Under the pieces are notes generated by a model that saw only the letters and a program-made list of their open reading frames with translations, made no database searches and was not told the origin of the DNA. Position numbers and translations under genes: made by a program. Of a stretch of DNA of 64,000 nucleotides, positions 44,266-53,177 are shown in pieces (position 1 is the stretch's first letter; each line of letters begins with the position of its first letter). This stretch comes from Limnobaculum parvum (lineage in GTDB: Bacteria; Pseudomonadota; Gammaproteobacteria; Enterobacterales; Enterobacteriaceae): assembly GCF_003096015.2 (NCBI RefSeq), contig NZ_CP029185.2, positions 977,001 through 1,041,000 on the forward strand. Reading direction: 5' to 3'.

Positions 44266-46403
44266 TGGCTAATTTACCTAATTCTGATAACTGGATAATC
44301 GCAATGTCCCGGGCTGCCGGGCGTTTCGGCATCTCGACCGATATTCATGCGCTGCGCCAGCAAATGCGCTGGTATGAGAGCTTACCGCTGCCTCGCCGGT
44401 TGGAGCGATTAAGTAACCTGATGAACATGCAGGTAAAAATTCAGCCGGCGGCCAATGTTCGCTGGCGCAATGAGATCCTGCCGGTGATGGCACAGTTGCA
44501 GGATGGCTCACTGATTGTTCTGGAGTCATTGGATGAAGAGCAGCGCGCTGTTTATTGGCTGGGAGAGGGGGGCGACTTGCTTCGGGAAGAGCCGTTGCCT
44601 GAACTGCTTGCCCGTATTCAGCCCGATGTGGTGTTGCTGGGCATTGCCGCCCGCGGGCAGGACTCACGTATTGATGAGTTTGTACAGCCTTACCGTGAGC
44701 ACTGGTTTTGGCGTCATTTTCGCCATACCGGTCGACAGTTAGCGGAAATTTCACTGGCTTCGATTATCAGTAATGTCTTGGCGCTAGCGGGAATATTGTT
44801 CTCCATGCAAGTGTATGACCGAGTTATTCCATCACAGTCTTATCCCACATTATGGGTGCTGTTTTTTGGGGTGTTGCTGGCAGCGTTAATGGAGTTTTTT
44901 ATTCGCCTGTCGCGTACCCATATTTCGGATTTGATGGGTAAGCATATCGATTTAAAAGTGTCTTCGATGTTTTTTACGCGTGCGCTGGCGATTAAAAATG
45001 ATGCGCGTCCCAAATCGACAGGCTCCTTTATTTCTCAACTGAGAGAAATCGATCAGGTACGTGAATTGCTCACTTCAACCACCGTTGGCGCCGCGTTGGA
45101 TATGCCGTTTGTACTGCTGTTCTTGGCTATTATGGCTGCGGTGGGCGGTGAACTGGTGTTGATTCCACTGTTGGCCATTCCGCTGATTGTCATTCCCGGT
45201 TTGCTGGTACAGTGGCCGATGGCCAAATTAGCCAAAGAAGGAATGCGTGAAAGTGCGCTGCGTAATGCGGTATTGGTGGAATCAATCGAGGGTGTTGAAG
45301 ACATTAAAGCGTTACAGGCCGAGCCTTACTTCCAGCGCCAGTGGGAACAAACGCACAAAGTGAGTGCTGCGATTGGCATGAAACAGCGGGTATGGGGCGC
45401 GAGATTAAGCGGTTGGGCATCGTCGGTTCAGCAAATAACTTACGCGGGAATGCTGGTATTTGGTGCCTATCTGGTACTGGAGGGCACGATTACCACCGGT
45501 ACGATGGTGGCCTGTAGTTTATTGTCCTCCCGCACCATTGCTCCCCTGATGCAGCTCACTATGGTGTTTTCGCGCTGGCAGCATGCCAAAAGCGCCATGA
45601 CCGGGCTTAACGATCTGCTTAAAAAACCGTTGGATCGCAATACGGAAAAACCGATGGCGCGCTGCCCGGTTTTGGCCGGTCATTACCAGCTAAAAGATGT
45701 GCAATATAGCTATGACGAAGAAAAAAGTGATTTAGCGCTACAGATATCCAGTCTGGATATTAAGCCGGGCGAGCGGATAGCGATTCTTGGCAAGGTAGGG
45801 ATGGGGAAATCAACTCTGCTGCGTCTGCTGTCCGGGCAGGCATTAGCCACCAAGGGAAAAGTTATTATCGACGGTGTCGACATGGCGCAAATCGATCCGG
45901 CGGATATCCGGCGTCAGGTGGGCTACCTGTCACAAGACTCGCGGCTATTTTTTGGCACTCTGCGTCAGAATTTGATGCTGGGTCACCCTCATGCTACCGA
46001 CCAGGAACTGATTCAGGCCTTACGCATCAGCGGGGCATTAACGCTGGTGCAGCAGGATGCTTCCAGTCTTGACCGGTTAATAAACGAAGGTGGGCGAGGG
46101 TTATCCGGAGGCCAGCGCCAGATGGTGATGTTGAGTCGACTCATTGTGCGAAATCCACAGGTGGTATTACTGGATGAACCTACCGCATCCATGGATGAAC
46201 AGCTGGAAAGCTATGTTATCCGCCAGCTCCAGTGTTGGCTGGTTGGTCGTTCACTGATTTTAGTGACGCATCGTCCGGCGTTACTGGCTTTGGTGGATCG
46301 TATTGTGGTGGTTGATGGGGGAAAAATTGTCGCAGATGGCCCACGCGATGAGATCCTGAATCAGGCTCGCCATAACACCCATGTCGCATCTATCGTCGCT
46401 TGA
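44265..46403 (+). CDS. type I secretion ABC transporter (LapB/BapC-like)
   Basis: 712-residue fusion permease-ATPase of the inner membrane. The N-terminal region (about 1-130) looks like a C39-peptidase-like domain without the catalytic Cys. The membrane domain (about 150-440) is followed by an ATPase with Walker A LGKVGMGKST, signature LSGGQRQMVMLSRL, Walker B VVLLDEPTASMD and the H-loop VTHRP. Such transporters move large repeat adhesins in one step with a HlyD-type adaptor and a TolC-type channel, which are the adjacent genes. Tight overlap with both neighbours indicates one operon. Confidence 0.94.
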   Translation: MANLPNSDNWIIAMSRAAGRFGISTDIHALRQQMRWYESLPLPRRLERLSNLMNMQVKIQPAANVRWRNEILPVMAQLQDGSLIVLESLDEEQRAVYWLGEGGDLLREEPLPELLARIQPDVVLLGIAARGQDSRIDEFVQPYREHWFWRHFRHTGRQLAEISLASIISNVLALAGILFSMQVYDRVIPSQSYPTLWVLFFGVLLAALMEFFIRLSRTHISDLMGKHIDLKVSSMFFTRALAIKNDARPKSTGSFISQLREIDQVRELLTSTTVGAALDMPFVLLFLAIMAAVGGELVLIPLLAIPLIVIPGLLVQWPMAKLAKEGMRESALRNAVLVESIEGVEDIKALQAEPYFQRQWEQTHKVSAAIGMKQRVWGARLSGWASSVQQITYAGMLVFGAYLVLEGTITTGTMVACSLLSSRTIAPLMQLTMVFSRWQHAKSAMTGLNDLLKKPLDRNTEKPMARCPVLAGHYQLKDVQYSYDEEKSDLALQISSLDIKPGERIAILGKVGMGKSTLLRLLSGQALATKGKVIIDGVDMAQIDPADIRRQVGYLSQDSRLFFGTLRQNLMLGHPHATDQELIQALRISGALTLVQQDASSLDRLINEGGRGLSGGQRQMVMLSRLIVRNPQVVLLDEPTASMDEQLESYVIRQLQCWLVGRSLILVTHRPALLALVDRIVVVDGGKIVADGPRDEILNQARHNTHVASIVA

Positions 46404-46413
46404 GGATAAAGCC

Positions 46414-47583
46414 ATGACTGAACTATCAATGCAGGAAGATATGGCCCAGCAAGGACGCCGTCATTCATCAGTGGTTTGGCTGACGTTATTGGGTGGAATA
46501 CTGCTGTTTATCTGGGCGAGTTTTGCTTCATTAGATGAAGTGACCGTGGGAACGGGGAAAGTGACGCCTTCAACTCGCGCTCAGGTCATAGAGAGTCTGG
46601 ATGGCGGCATTGTTTCTGCCATGCCGGTACATGAAGGCGACATTGTTAACAAGGGACAGGTGCTGGCCCAGCTCGATCCTAAACGTTTCCAGTCTAACTA
46701 TGGTGAGGCGGCATCACGGGTTAGAACTCTGCGAGCCTCTGCAGAGCGTTTGCGTTCTGAATTGACTGGGGCACCGCTGGAATTCAGTCCCGATACATTA
46801 CAGGAACCAGAACTGGTGGCGCGGGAACGTCAACTGTATGAATCAAGGCGGCGTAATCGGGACGAAACGGTTTCCAACTTGCAGCGTTCGTACGATCTGG
46901 TTAACGCCGAACTGAAAATGACCCAGCCACTGATTGAAAAAGGGGCCGCCAGCCGGGTTGAAGTGATTCGCTTGCAGCGTCAGGCCTCTGAGTTACAGGG
47001 AAAAATTGATGAAGCACGTAATCAGTATGCGGTGCGGGCGCGTGAGGAACAGGTAAAAAATAACGCCGAGCTGGATGCCCAAATGGAGGGGATGACGGGC
47101 AAAGCCGATCAACTGGATCGCGCCACGCTCTATTCTCCGGTGCATGGTGTGGTAAAAGATATTCAGGTCACCACCGTGGGCGGCGTTTTGCCTCCGGGCG
47201 GTAAGTTAATGGAGATTGTGCCGCTGGAAGACCATCTGCTGATTGAAACCCGAATCAACCCGCGTGATATCGCGTATATTCGGCCAGATCTTCCGGCAAC
47301 GGTCAAACTTACCGCTTACGACTCCTCTATTTATGGCAATCTGGATGGAACCGTGGTGGTGGTTTCACCGGATACCATACAGGATGAGGTGCGGCGAGAT
47401 CAGTACTATTATCGGGTTTATGTACGCACCAAAAATGCCGATCTGCATAATAAAAACGGTAAGCGTTTTCCGATTATGCCCGGCATGGTTGCCAACGTAG
47501 AGATTAAAACCGGACAGAAGACGGTGCTGGATTATTTGATTAAACCGCTGAATAAGGTGCAGGAGGCATTGCGGGAACGTTAA
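46414..47583 (+). CDS. HlyD-family membrane fusion protein (LapC/BapD-like)
   Basis: Periplasmic adaptor of 389 residues linking the ABC transporter to the outer-membrane channel. One N-terminal membrane helix (about 20-42, SVVWLTLLGGILLFIWASFASLDEV), a lipoyl-like half (GGIVSAMPVHEGDIVNKGQVLAQLDP), a long coiled coil (about 85-240), and the C-terminal beta-barrel with LYSPVHGVVKDIQVTTVGGVL and IMPGMVANVEIKTG. ATG 46414 is preferred because GAGGA (46402-46406) sits 7 bases before it; the frame is open back to 46381, within the transporter gene. Last gene of the cluster. Confidence 0.94.
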   Translation: MTELSMQEDMAQQGRRHSSVVWLTLLGGILLFIWASFASLDEVTVGTGKVTPSTRAQVIESLDGGIVSAMPVHEGDIVNKGQVLAQLDPKRFQSNYGEAASRVRTLRASAERLRSELTGAPLEFSPDTLQEPELVARERQLYESRRRNRDETVSNLQRSYDLVNAELKMTQPLIEKGAASRVEVIRLQRQASELQGKIDEARNQYAVRAREEQVKNNAELDAQMEGMTGKADQLDRATLYSPVHGVVKDIQVTTVGGVLPPGGKLMEIVPLEDHLLIETRINPRDIAYIRPDLPATVKLTAYDSSIYGNLDGTVVVVSPDTIQDEVRRDQYYYRVYVRTKNADLHNKNGKRFPIMPGMVANVEIKTGQKTVLDYLIKPLNKVQEALRER

Positions 47584-47637
47584 TGATTCCCCCGACAATG
47601 TCTTGATCCTTTGACTCAATCGTCTAATATGTTACTT

Positions 47638-47725
47638 CGACTCGGGGTGCCCTGTGCAACATGTACAGCGGCTGAGATATCACCCGTATTACCTGATCTG
47701 GATTATGCCAGCGTAGGGAAGTCAC
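47638..47725 (+). promoter_or_regulatory. TPP riboswitch (THI box)
   Basis: Contains the conserved THI-box pieces in order: GGGGTGCCC (from 47644), CTGAGA (47672-47677), ACCTGATCTGGATTATGCCA (47691-47710) and GCGTAGGGAA (47711-47720). It lies 45 bases before thiM, so thiamine pyrophosphate should switch off thiMD, probably by hiding the ribosome binding site GGGAG (47761-47765). Confidence 0.95.
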
Positions 47726-47770
47726 GGTATCCCACCGGTACTGCCTTCTTTAACGCCGGTTGGGAGCTTT

Positions 47771-48586
47771 ATGAATTTATCTCACAACCTTCAACCTTTT
47801 CCCGCTTCTGCTGCGGCCCATTGGCTGACGCAACTACGAACCGCTTCCCCCTTAGTTCACTGCCTGACGAATCAGGTGGTGCAAAATTTTACCGCCAATG
47901 TTCTGCTGGCTTTAGGTGCTTCACCGGCAATGGTGGTGGCTCGACAAGAAGTCGGTGATTTTAGCGCGATTGCCAACGGGCTTCTGGTCAATGTGGGAAC
48001 CCTGAATGAAACTCAGGCAGAAGCTATGTTGCTGGCCGTTGCGTCGGCAAATGGTGCGGGTGTTCCTTGGGTTTTGGATCCGGTAGCGGTCGGCGGACTG
48101 GGCTACCGTACCGACTTCGCCCGCCAATTACTGACCATGAAACCCACAGCCATTCGCGGTAATGCTTCCGAAGTTATGGCGCTGGCCGGTTTTAACTCAG
48201 CAGGACGCGGCGTTGACAGCACCGATGACTCTTTAGCTGCGCTACCCGCCGCCATCGAGTTAGCCAACCACAGTGGTGCCGTCGTGGCGGTGACCGGCGC
48301 TATTGATTATGTGACCGACGGTCAAACCTGCTATGCCTTACCTTTTGGCGATCCGTTAATGACCCGAGTGGTGGGAACGGGCTGCGCGTTATCGGCGGTA
48401 GTGGCCGCATTTTTATCACTGGATAAAGAGAAGGCTCTCGAGCTGGTTGCCAGTGCCTGCATGATGATGGCCTTTTGCGGTGGTATGGCTGCCGGAGCAG
48501 CGACCGGGCCGGGGAGTTTTGTTCCTCGTTTTCTTGATTTACTTTATCAACTGCAACCAGAACACCTGATGGGTAAAACATTATGA
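47771..48586 (+). CDS. thiM: hydroxyethylthiazole kinase
   Basis: Phosphorylates the thiazole alcohol in thiamine salvage. 271 residues, ribokinase-like fold: PLVHCLTNQVVQNFTANVLLALGASPAMV at the N-terminus, VLDPVAVGGLGYRT, IRGNASEVMALAG, and the catalytic region VVGTGCALSAVVAAFLS. GGGAG lies 5 bases before the ATG. Controlled by the TPP riboswitch upstream. The stop overlaps thiD by 4 bases (ATGA). Confidence 0.96.
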   Translation: MNLSHNLQPFPASAAAHWLTQLRTASPLVHCLTNQVVQNFTANVLLALGASPAMVVARQEVGDFSAIANGLLVNVGTLNETQAEAMLLAVASANGAGVPWVLDPVAVGGLGYRTDFARQLLTMKPTAIRGNASEVMALAGFNSAGRGVDSTDDSLAALPAAIELANHSGAVVAVTGAIDYVTDGQTCYALPFGDPLMTRVVGTGCALSAVVAAFLSLDKEKALELVASACMMMAFCGGMAAGAATGPGSFVPRFLDLLYQLQPEHLMGKTL

Positions 48587-49380
48587 GAATTAATGCATTA
48601 ACTATTGCCGGTACCGACCCCAGCGGCGGTGCTGGCATACAGGCTGACTTAAAAACCTTCTCTGCCTTGAGTGCTTATGGTACCAGCGTGATAACCGCGT
48701 TGGTTGCACAAAACACCCTCGGTGTGCAGTCAGTTTATCGCATTGAGCCTGATTTTGTGGCAGCCCAGCTTAGTTCGGTGCTGGACGATGTGCGTATCGA
48801 CAGTGCCAAAATTGGCATGTTGGCCGAATCAGATATTGTACAGGTCGTGGCTGAGTCATTAAAACGCTACCCCATTCCTTATGTGGTGCTGGATACCGTG
48901 ATGGTAGCGAAAAGTGGCGATCCGTTACTGGCTTTGGATGCAGTAGAGGCCATTCGCCGTCAGTTGTTGCCGATAGTTTCTCTGATTACGCCTAACCTAC
49001 CGGAAGCTGCCGCTCTGCTTGATTGTCCTGTTGCCACCAGTGAGTCAGAAATGTTGGAGCAAGGGAAAGCGCTGTTAGGGATGGGCTGTTCGGCGGTGTT
49101 AATGAAAGGCGGTCATTTAAGTGAGGCGGAAAGCCCGGACTGGTTGATTACCCCACAGCAAACGCTGCGCTTTAGTGCCAAAAGAATCGCTACGAAACAT
49201 ACCCACGGAACCGGGTGTACGCTTTCCGCCGCGCTGGCAGCGTTACGCCCTCGCTGTGATAGCTGGGCGCAGACGGTACAAATGGCTAAAGATTATTTGC
49301 AGCAGGCATTGATCATGGCGGACAGTCTGGAAGTGGGGCACGGCATCGGCCCGGTACACCATTTTCATCGCTGGTGGTGA
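48583..49380 (+). CDS. thiD: bifunctional hydroxymethylpyrimidine kinase / phosphomethylpyrimidine kinase
   Basis: Phosphorylates HMP twice for thiamine synthesis and salvage. 265 residues with LTIAGTDPSGGAGIQADLKTFSALSAYG, VLDTVMVAKSGDPLL, ITPNLPEAAALL and the catalytic HTHGTGCTLSAALAA. Translationally coupled to thiM and under the same riboswitch. E. coli ThiD is encoded with ThiM or with ThiC depending on the copy; here thiM-thiD is the unit. Confidence 0.96.
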   Translation: MRINALTIAGTDPSGGAGIQADLKTFSALSAYGTSVITALVAQNTLGVQSVYRIEPDFVAAQLSSVLDDVRIDSAKIGMLAESDIVQVVAESLKRYPIPYVVLDTVMVAKSGDPLLALDAVEAIRRQLLPIVSLITPNLPEAAALLDCPVATSESEMLEQGKALLGMGCSAVLMKGGHLSEAESPDWLITPQQTLRFSAKRIATKHTHGTGCTLSAALAALRPRCDSWAQTVQMAKDYLQQALIMADSLEVGHGIGPVHHFHRWW

Positions 49381-49395
49381 TAATAAAATCTTCTG

Positions 49396-49475
49396 TAATT
49401 AACTAACGGGCTAGGCCCGACACACTCTATGGTTGAGTTCAGATGGTCTTCCGGTCGAGCACGAAACTAATATAC
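49396..49475 (+). repeat. dispersed structured repeat, copy C (shorter)
   Basis: Carries only the right part of the element: CGGGCTAGGCCCGACAC and then GATGGTCTTCCGGTCGAG followed by TAATAT (about 49444-49474), nearly identical to copy A there. The left part (GGGAGAGACC block) is absent, so it is a truncated or divergent copy. It lies between convergent thiD and epd. Confidence 0.75.
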
Positions 49476-49555
49476 GCGCTTTAGGTTTTACGACCGGATT
49501 GTCCATTGACGCTTATTTATTAGGTTTTCCTGTCAGGTAACAAACACAGTGAAGA

Positions 49556-50617
49556 CTACAGACTGTGTTCCGTGACTTTTTCAGCGGAGCTTTCTTCCGA
49601 TAACTGCTCACTGGCAACCATAGCCAGTGTGGTATCCAGCATACGGTTAGCAAATCCCCATTCGTTATCACACCATACCAGCATTTTTACCAGATGCTGA
49701 CCGCTGACTCGGGTTTGTGTACCATCGACAATGGCGCTGTGCGGGTCGTGGTTGAAATCGGTGGAGACCAGCGGCAGTTCGGTATAATCCACAATACCCT
49801 GAAAGGTATGTTTAGCCGCCTGTACAAACAGTTGATTGACATCCTGTACGCTCACCGGTATTTCCAGCGTAACGCTCAGGTCGATCGCCGTTACATTGAT
49901 GGTGGGCACTCGCACCGAAATCGCTTCAAAACGATCGCAAAACTTAGGGAAGATACGGGTAATCCCTGCTGCCAATTTGGTATCTACGGGAATGATTGAC
50001 TGGTTAGCGGCACGGGCGCGGCGTAAGTCTTTGTGGTAAGCATCAATGACGGGCTGATCGTTCATTGCAGCATGAATGGTGGTTACCGTGCCGGAGCGAA
50101 TTTCAAAGTTGTCATCCAATAGTTTGATTATCGGAATAATGCAGTTAGTGGTACAAGACGCATTGGAAACGATACGGTGTTCAGCTTTCAATTCATGGTG
50201 GTTAACGCCATACACAATGGTTGCATCTAAGTCGTTTCCTCCTGGATGGGAGAAAAGAACCTTTCTCGCACCGGCTGCAATATGCGCTTCACCATCGGCA
50301 CGGCTGCCGTAAACGCCGCTGCAATCCAGTACGATATCTACGTCCAATGATTTCCACGGCAGATTGGCAATCTCTTTGTGATGAAATAGCTGCATTGCAT
50401 CATCATCTACCCATAGCATTCTGCCTTCTTGGCGGACGCGACGGGCAAAGCGTCCGTGGGTTGAATCATATTTCAATAAGTGCGCCATACCATTAGGGTC
50501 GGCTAATTCATTGATAGCAACCACACTGATTTTTTTATGATGTTCTGACTCGTATAAAGCGCGTAAAACGCTGCGACCAATACGGCCAAATCCATTAATA
50601 GCTACTCGGATGGTCAT
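49556..50617 (-). CDS. epd: D-erythrose-4-phosphate dehydrogenase
   Basis: Oxidises erythrose 4-phosphate to 4-phosphoerythronate for pyridoxal phosphate synthesis; a GAPDH relative. 353 residues; NAD-binding INGFGRIGRSVLRALYES, catalytic SNASCTTNCIIP (Cys about 155), PVDTKLAAGITRIFP and CDNEWGFANRMLDTTLAM. The AINELAD and HSRF-type residues favour Epd over GapA, as does overall similarity to E. coli Epd. The C-terminus is about 14 residues longer. The E. coli partners pgk and fbaA do not follow; thiD converges from the other side. Confidence 0.93.
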   Translation of the reverse strand: MTIRVAINGFGRIGRSVLRALYESEHHKKISVVAINELADPNGMAHLLKYDSTHGRFARRVRQEGRMLWVDDDAMQLFHHKEIANLPWKSLDVDIVLDCSGVYGSRADGEAHIAAGARKVLFSHPGGNDLDATIVYGVNHHELKAEHRIVSNASCTTNCIIPIIKLLDDNFEIRSGTVTTIHAAMNDQPVIDAYHKDLRRARAANQSIIPVDTKLAAGITRIFPKFCDRFEAISVRVPTINVTAIDLSVTLEIPVSVQDVNQLFVQAAKHTFQGIVDYTELPLVSTDFNHDPHSAIVDGTQTRVSGQHLVKMLVWCDNEWGFANRMLDTTLAMVASEQLSEESSAEKVTEHSL

Positions 50618-50860
50618 GTTATTCCTTTATTGTTCGTTATCATGCCGGTTGGTTAGCGTAATGCAAGAAAGTGAGTGTGCTGTGAGATAAAAATATCACA
50701 AGCTAGACTAGCGATAATTGTTCTGATGATGCCGGAAGATAATGGACAAGATGACAGACTTCAGGTGCCTGTGTAAAGCTCGCTAATATCCTCCTTGTAT
50801 AATTCGATGGACTATCATTAACTGTAGTCATTATCCCGTAGTGATGAGGTCGGAATCTTT

Positions 50861-51097
50861 ATGATTAGAATATCGTTAATCTCTTGTATTGCGCTGTTTT
50901 TACTGGGATGTACTTCCCAGTCTTACACGGAACCTTGCCCGCGTGGCTCCGGCTGTGTTGTTAACGATCGGGAACAACCGATTTATGATTATGACGCTGA
51001 CTCCAATAGCATGAAAAGGGATCGCCGCATGGAGAGGATCAGAGATCAGGGGGCGGCAGATAAATCTACCGATCAGGGAACCGTATTTGGCTGGTAG
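50861..51097 (+). CDS. small lipoprotein of unknown function
   Basis: A 78-residue precursor with a lipobox LLGC (Cys17), so probably a lipid-anchored protein of about 62 mature residues. The mature part has two further cysteines (CPRGSGC) close together and a charged stretch (SMKRDRRMERIRDQGAADKS). Family not recognised. It stands alone between epd and purN. Confidence 0.7.
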   Translation: MIRISLISCIALFLLGCTSQSYTEPCPRGSGCVVNDREQPIYDYDADSNSMKRDRRMERIRDQGAADKSTDQGTVFGW

Positions 51098-51170
51098 CGC
51101 TATTTTAGGCTAGGGGCAGCAAGATCCGGCTACAACACTGATAATGGATATCCTAGCCATAGACCTTTTA

Positions 51171-51809
51171 TCAGACATCGGCGTACCCGTGAGGCGGTAA
51201 AGGTTGATTATCCATCCAGACTTTGCCCTCACGCATTGCCAGTCGGCCATCCATAAACCAACTGACAACTAGCGGATAGATGCGATGCTCTTCAATTTGT
51301 ACACGTTTAATCAACTCAGCTTCGCTATCCTGAGCTAATATCGGTACTGCGGCTTGCAGAATAATCGGGCCGCCATCCAGCTCTTCGGTAACAAAGTGAA
51401 TGGTTGTACCGTGTTGCTTATCCCCGTTACTCAGTGCCTGACTGTGGGTATGCAGACCCGGATATTTAGGCAATAGGGAAGGGTGAATATTTAGCAACTT
51501 CCCCGCATAGCGATTAACAAATATCGGGCTCAGAATACGCATATAACCAGCGAGAACGATCAGGTCGGGTTTATAGCGATCGATGGTATCCGCCAGCGCT
51601 AAGTCATAATCGGTACGGCTGTTAAAATACTTGGGCTCAACCACTTCCGTAACAATGCCAGATTGCTGTGCCCGTACCAATCCATAAGCTTCGGGAACAT
51701 TGCTGAACACCGCACTGATGGTTCCGTTAATTTGCTCATTATCACAGGCATCAATGAGGGCCTGAAGATTAGAGCCGCTACCGGAGATTAGAACAACAAT
51801 AGTTTTCAT
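51171..51809 (-). CDS. purN: phosphoribosylglycinamide formyltransferase (GART)
   Basis: Transfers a formyl group from 10-formyltetrahydrofolate to GAR, the third step of purine synthesis. 212 residues, with LISGSGSNLQALIDAC at the start, LAGYMRILSPIFVNRYAGKLLNIHPSLLPKYPG (catalytic Asn and His) and FVTEELDGGPII (catalytic Asp). The start codon overlaps the purM stop by one base, as expected for a purMN operon under PurR. Confidence 0.97.
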   Translation of the reverse strand: MKTIVVLISGSGSNLQALIDACDNEQINGTISAVFSNVPEAYGLVRAQQSGIVTEVVEPKYFNSRTDYDLALADTIDRYKPDLIVLAGYMRILSPIFVNRYAGKLLNIHPSLLPKYPGLHTHSQALSNGDKQHGTTIHFVTEELDGGPIILQAAVPILAQDSEAELIKRVQIEEHRIYPLVVSWFMDGRLAMREGKVWMDNQPLPPHGYADV

Positions 51810-52846
51810 TAGCCGATAACCACCTGCTCATCAGACGTAGACGCTTTGATAGTGCCGATTTTCCACGCAATTTCACCGGTAGATTGTAATTGTGTGATGG
51901 CGGCATTCGCCTGAGCTTCCGGCAGGGCAATCACCATACCGACGCCGCAGTTAAAGGTCCGGTACATTTCATGGCGACTGACGTTACCTGCCTGTTGTAA
52001 CCAGTTAAAGACTTCTGGCCATTGCCAACTGGACTCGTCGATCGCTGCCTGAGTACCTTGCGGTAAGACGCGCGGAATATTTTCCCAGAAGCCACCGCCG
52101 GTAATGTGGGCGATAGCGTGAACGTCGATCTGCTCCAGCATTTGTAAAATGGATTTTACATAAATTTTGGTTGGTGTTAGCAAATGGTCTGCCAGTGATT
52201 TACCGGCTAGCATGGTCGCCTGTGGATCGGTTTTGCTGACTTCAAGAATTTTACGTACCAGTGAGTAGCCGTTGGAGTGCGGGCCGCTAGAGGCTAAGGC
52301 TATCAGGGTATCACCCGCAGAGACTTTGCTGCCGTCAATGATTTCGGATTTTTCTACCACGCCAACGCAAAAACCGGCCACGTCATAATCTTCACCCTGA
52401 TACATGCCGGGCATTTCGGCAGTTTCACCGCCGACCAGCGCGCAGCCAGATTGCTTACAGCCTTCGCCAATGCCGGTGACCACACGGGCAGCGGTATCGA
52501 CATCCAGCTTGCCTGTGGCGTAATAGTCGAGGAAAAACAGCGGCTCTGCACCCTGAACAATCAGGTCATTAACACACATGGCAACCAAATCGATACCGAT
52601 AGTATCGTGGCGCTTTAAGTCCATAGCTAATTGAAGTTTGGTGCCGACACCGTCGGTACCTGAAACCAGAATCGGTTCACGGTATTTTTGGGGCAGTGCG
52701 CAAAGTGCGCCAAACCCTCCGAGTCCACCCATAACTTCAGGACGACGGGTTTGTTTTACGACACCTTTGATTCTATCGACTAAAGCGTTACCAGCATCAA
52801 TGTCAACACCAGCGTCTTTGTAGCTTAGAGAAGTTTTATCGGTCAC
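51809..52846 (-). CDS. purM: phosphoribosylformylglycinamidine cyclo-ligase (AIR synthase)
   Basis: Closes the imidazole ring in purine synthesis with ATP. 345 residues, the E. coli length, if it starts at GTG 52846 (MTDKTSLSYKDAGVDIDAGNAL), which has GGGGA about 8 bases upstream; the ATG at 52861 lacks a ribosome binding site and would add five residues. Hallmarks: VMGGLGGFGAL, SGTDGVGTKLQLA, CVNDLIVQGAEPLFFLDYYATGKLD, GGETAEMPGMY, SGPHSNGYSLVRKI, HITGGGFWENIPR. First gene of purMN, divergent from upp with a PurR-type site between. Confidence 0.97.
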   Translation of the reverse strand: MTDKTSLSYKDAGVDIDAGNALVDRIKGVVKQTRRPEVMGGLGGFGALCALPQKYREPILVSGTDGVGTKLQLAMDLKRHDTIGIDLVAMCVNDLIVQGAEPLFFLDYYATGKLDVDTAARVVTGIGEGCKQSGCALVGGETAEMPGMYQGEDYDVAGFCVGVVEKSEIIDGSKVSAGDTLIALASSGPHSNGYSLVRKILEVSKTDPQATMLAGKSLADHLLTPTKIYVKSILQMLEQIDVHAIAHITGGGFWENIPRVLPQGTQAAIDESSWQWPEVFNWLQQAGNVSRHEMYRTFNCGVGMVIALPEAQANAAITQLQSTGEIAWKIGTIKASTSDEQVVIG

Positions 52847-52906
52847 TGCGGGGTTCCCCATGGAGATAGGTGATATTGAACAGAAACGCTGGCATTCTAT
52901 CAGTTA

Positions 52907-52922
52907 TAGCAAACGTTTGCCT
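52907..52922. promoter_or_regulatory. PurR-type operator upstream of purMN
   Basis: TAGCAAACGTTTGCCT contains the perfect palindrome GCAAACGTTTGC (52909-52920), close to the PurR consensus ACGCAAACGTTTGCGT. It lies about 60 bp before the purM start. Purine repression through PurR is inferred from E. coli purMN. Confidence 0.85.
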
Positions 52923-53068
52923 ATGGTTTTTATCGCTGACTTATAAACTCATTTTGCTATCGTCTGAGTTTGAATTTCCTTATGCTTGGGGTGATGTTTT
53001 ATCACCGCCAATGATTAATTGGAAAAAACAGCGCTCTGTTAACAGTATTAGCACAATCTATAGCCTAT

Positions 53069-53084
53069 CATGATCAGAATCATG
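53069..53084. promoter_or_regulatory. inverted repeat upstream of the upp promoter
   Basis: CATGAT-CAGA-ATCATG, a 16-bp dyad about 45-60 bp before the likely upp start point. It could bind a dimeric regulator; none is identified. Confidence 0.35.
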
Positions 53085-53091
53085 CATTTCT

Positions 53092-53137
53092 TTGTCACGG
53101 CTCTCACATTATCAGGTATAATTTGCCGATTTTTTTG
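53092..53137 (+). promoter_or_regulatory. upp: upp promoter with T-tract start region
   Basis: -10 TATAAT at 53117-53122, weak -35 TTGTCA at 53092-53097. The likely start region reads GATTTTTTTG (53128-53137), the same arrangement as E. coli upp, where UTP-dependent slippage on the T run reduces productive transcription when UTP is high. The same control is inferred. Confidence 0.75.
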
Positions 53138-53177
53138 AGAGCGACAGTGCACCATCCGCGATATGGGAGAGGAATAA

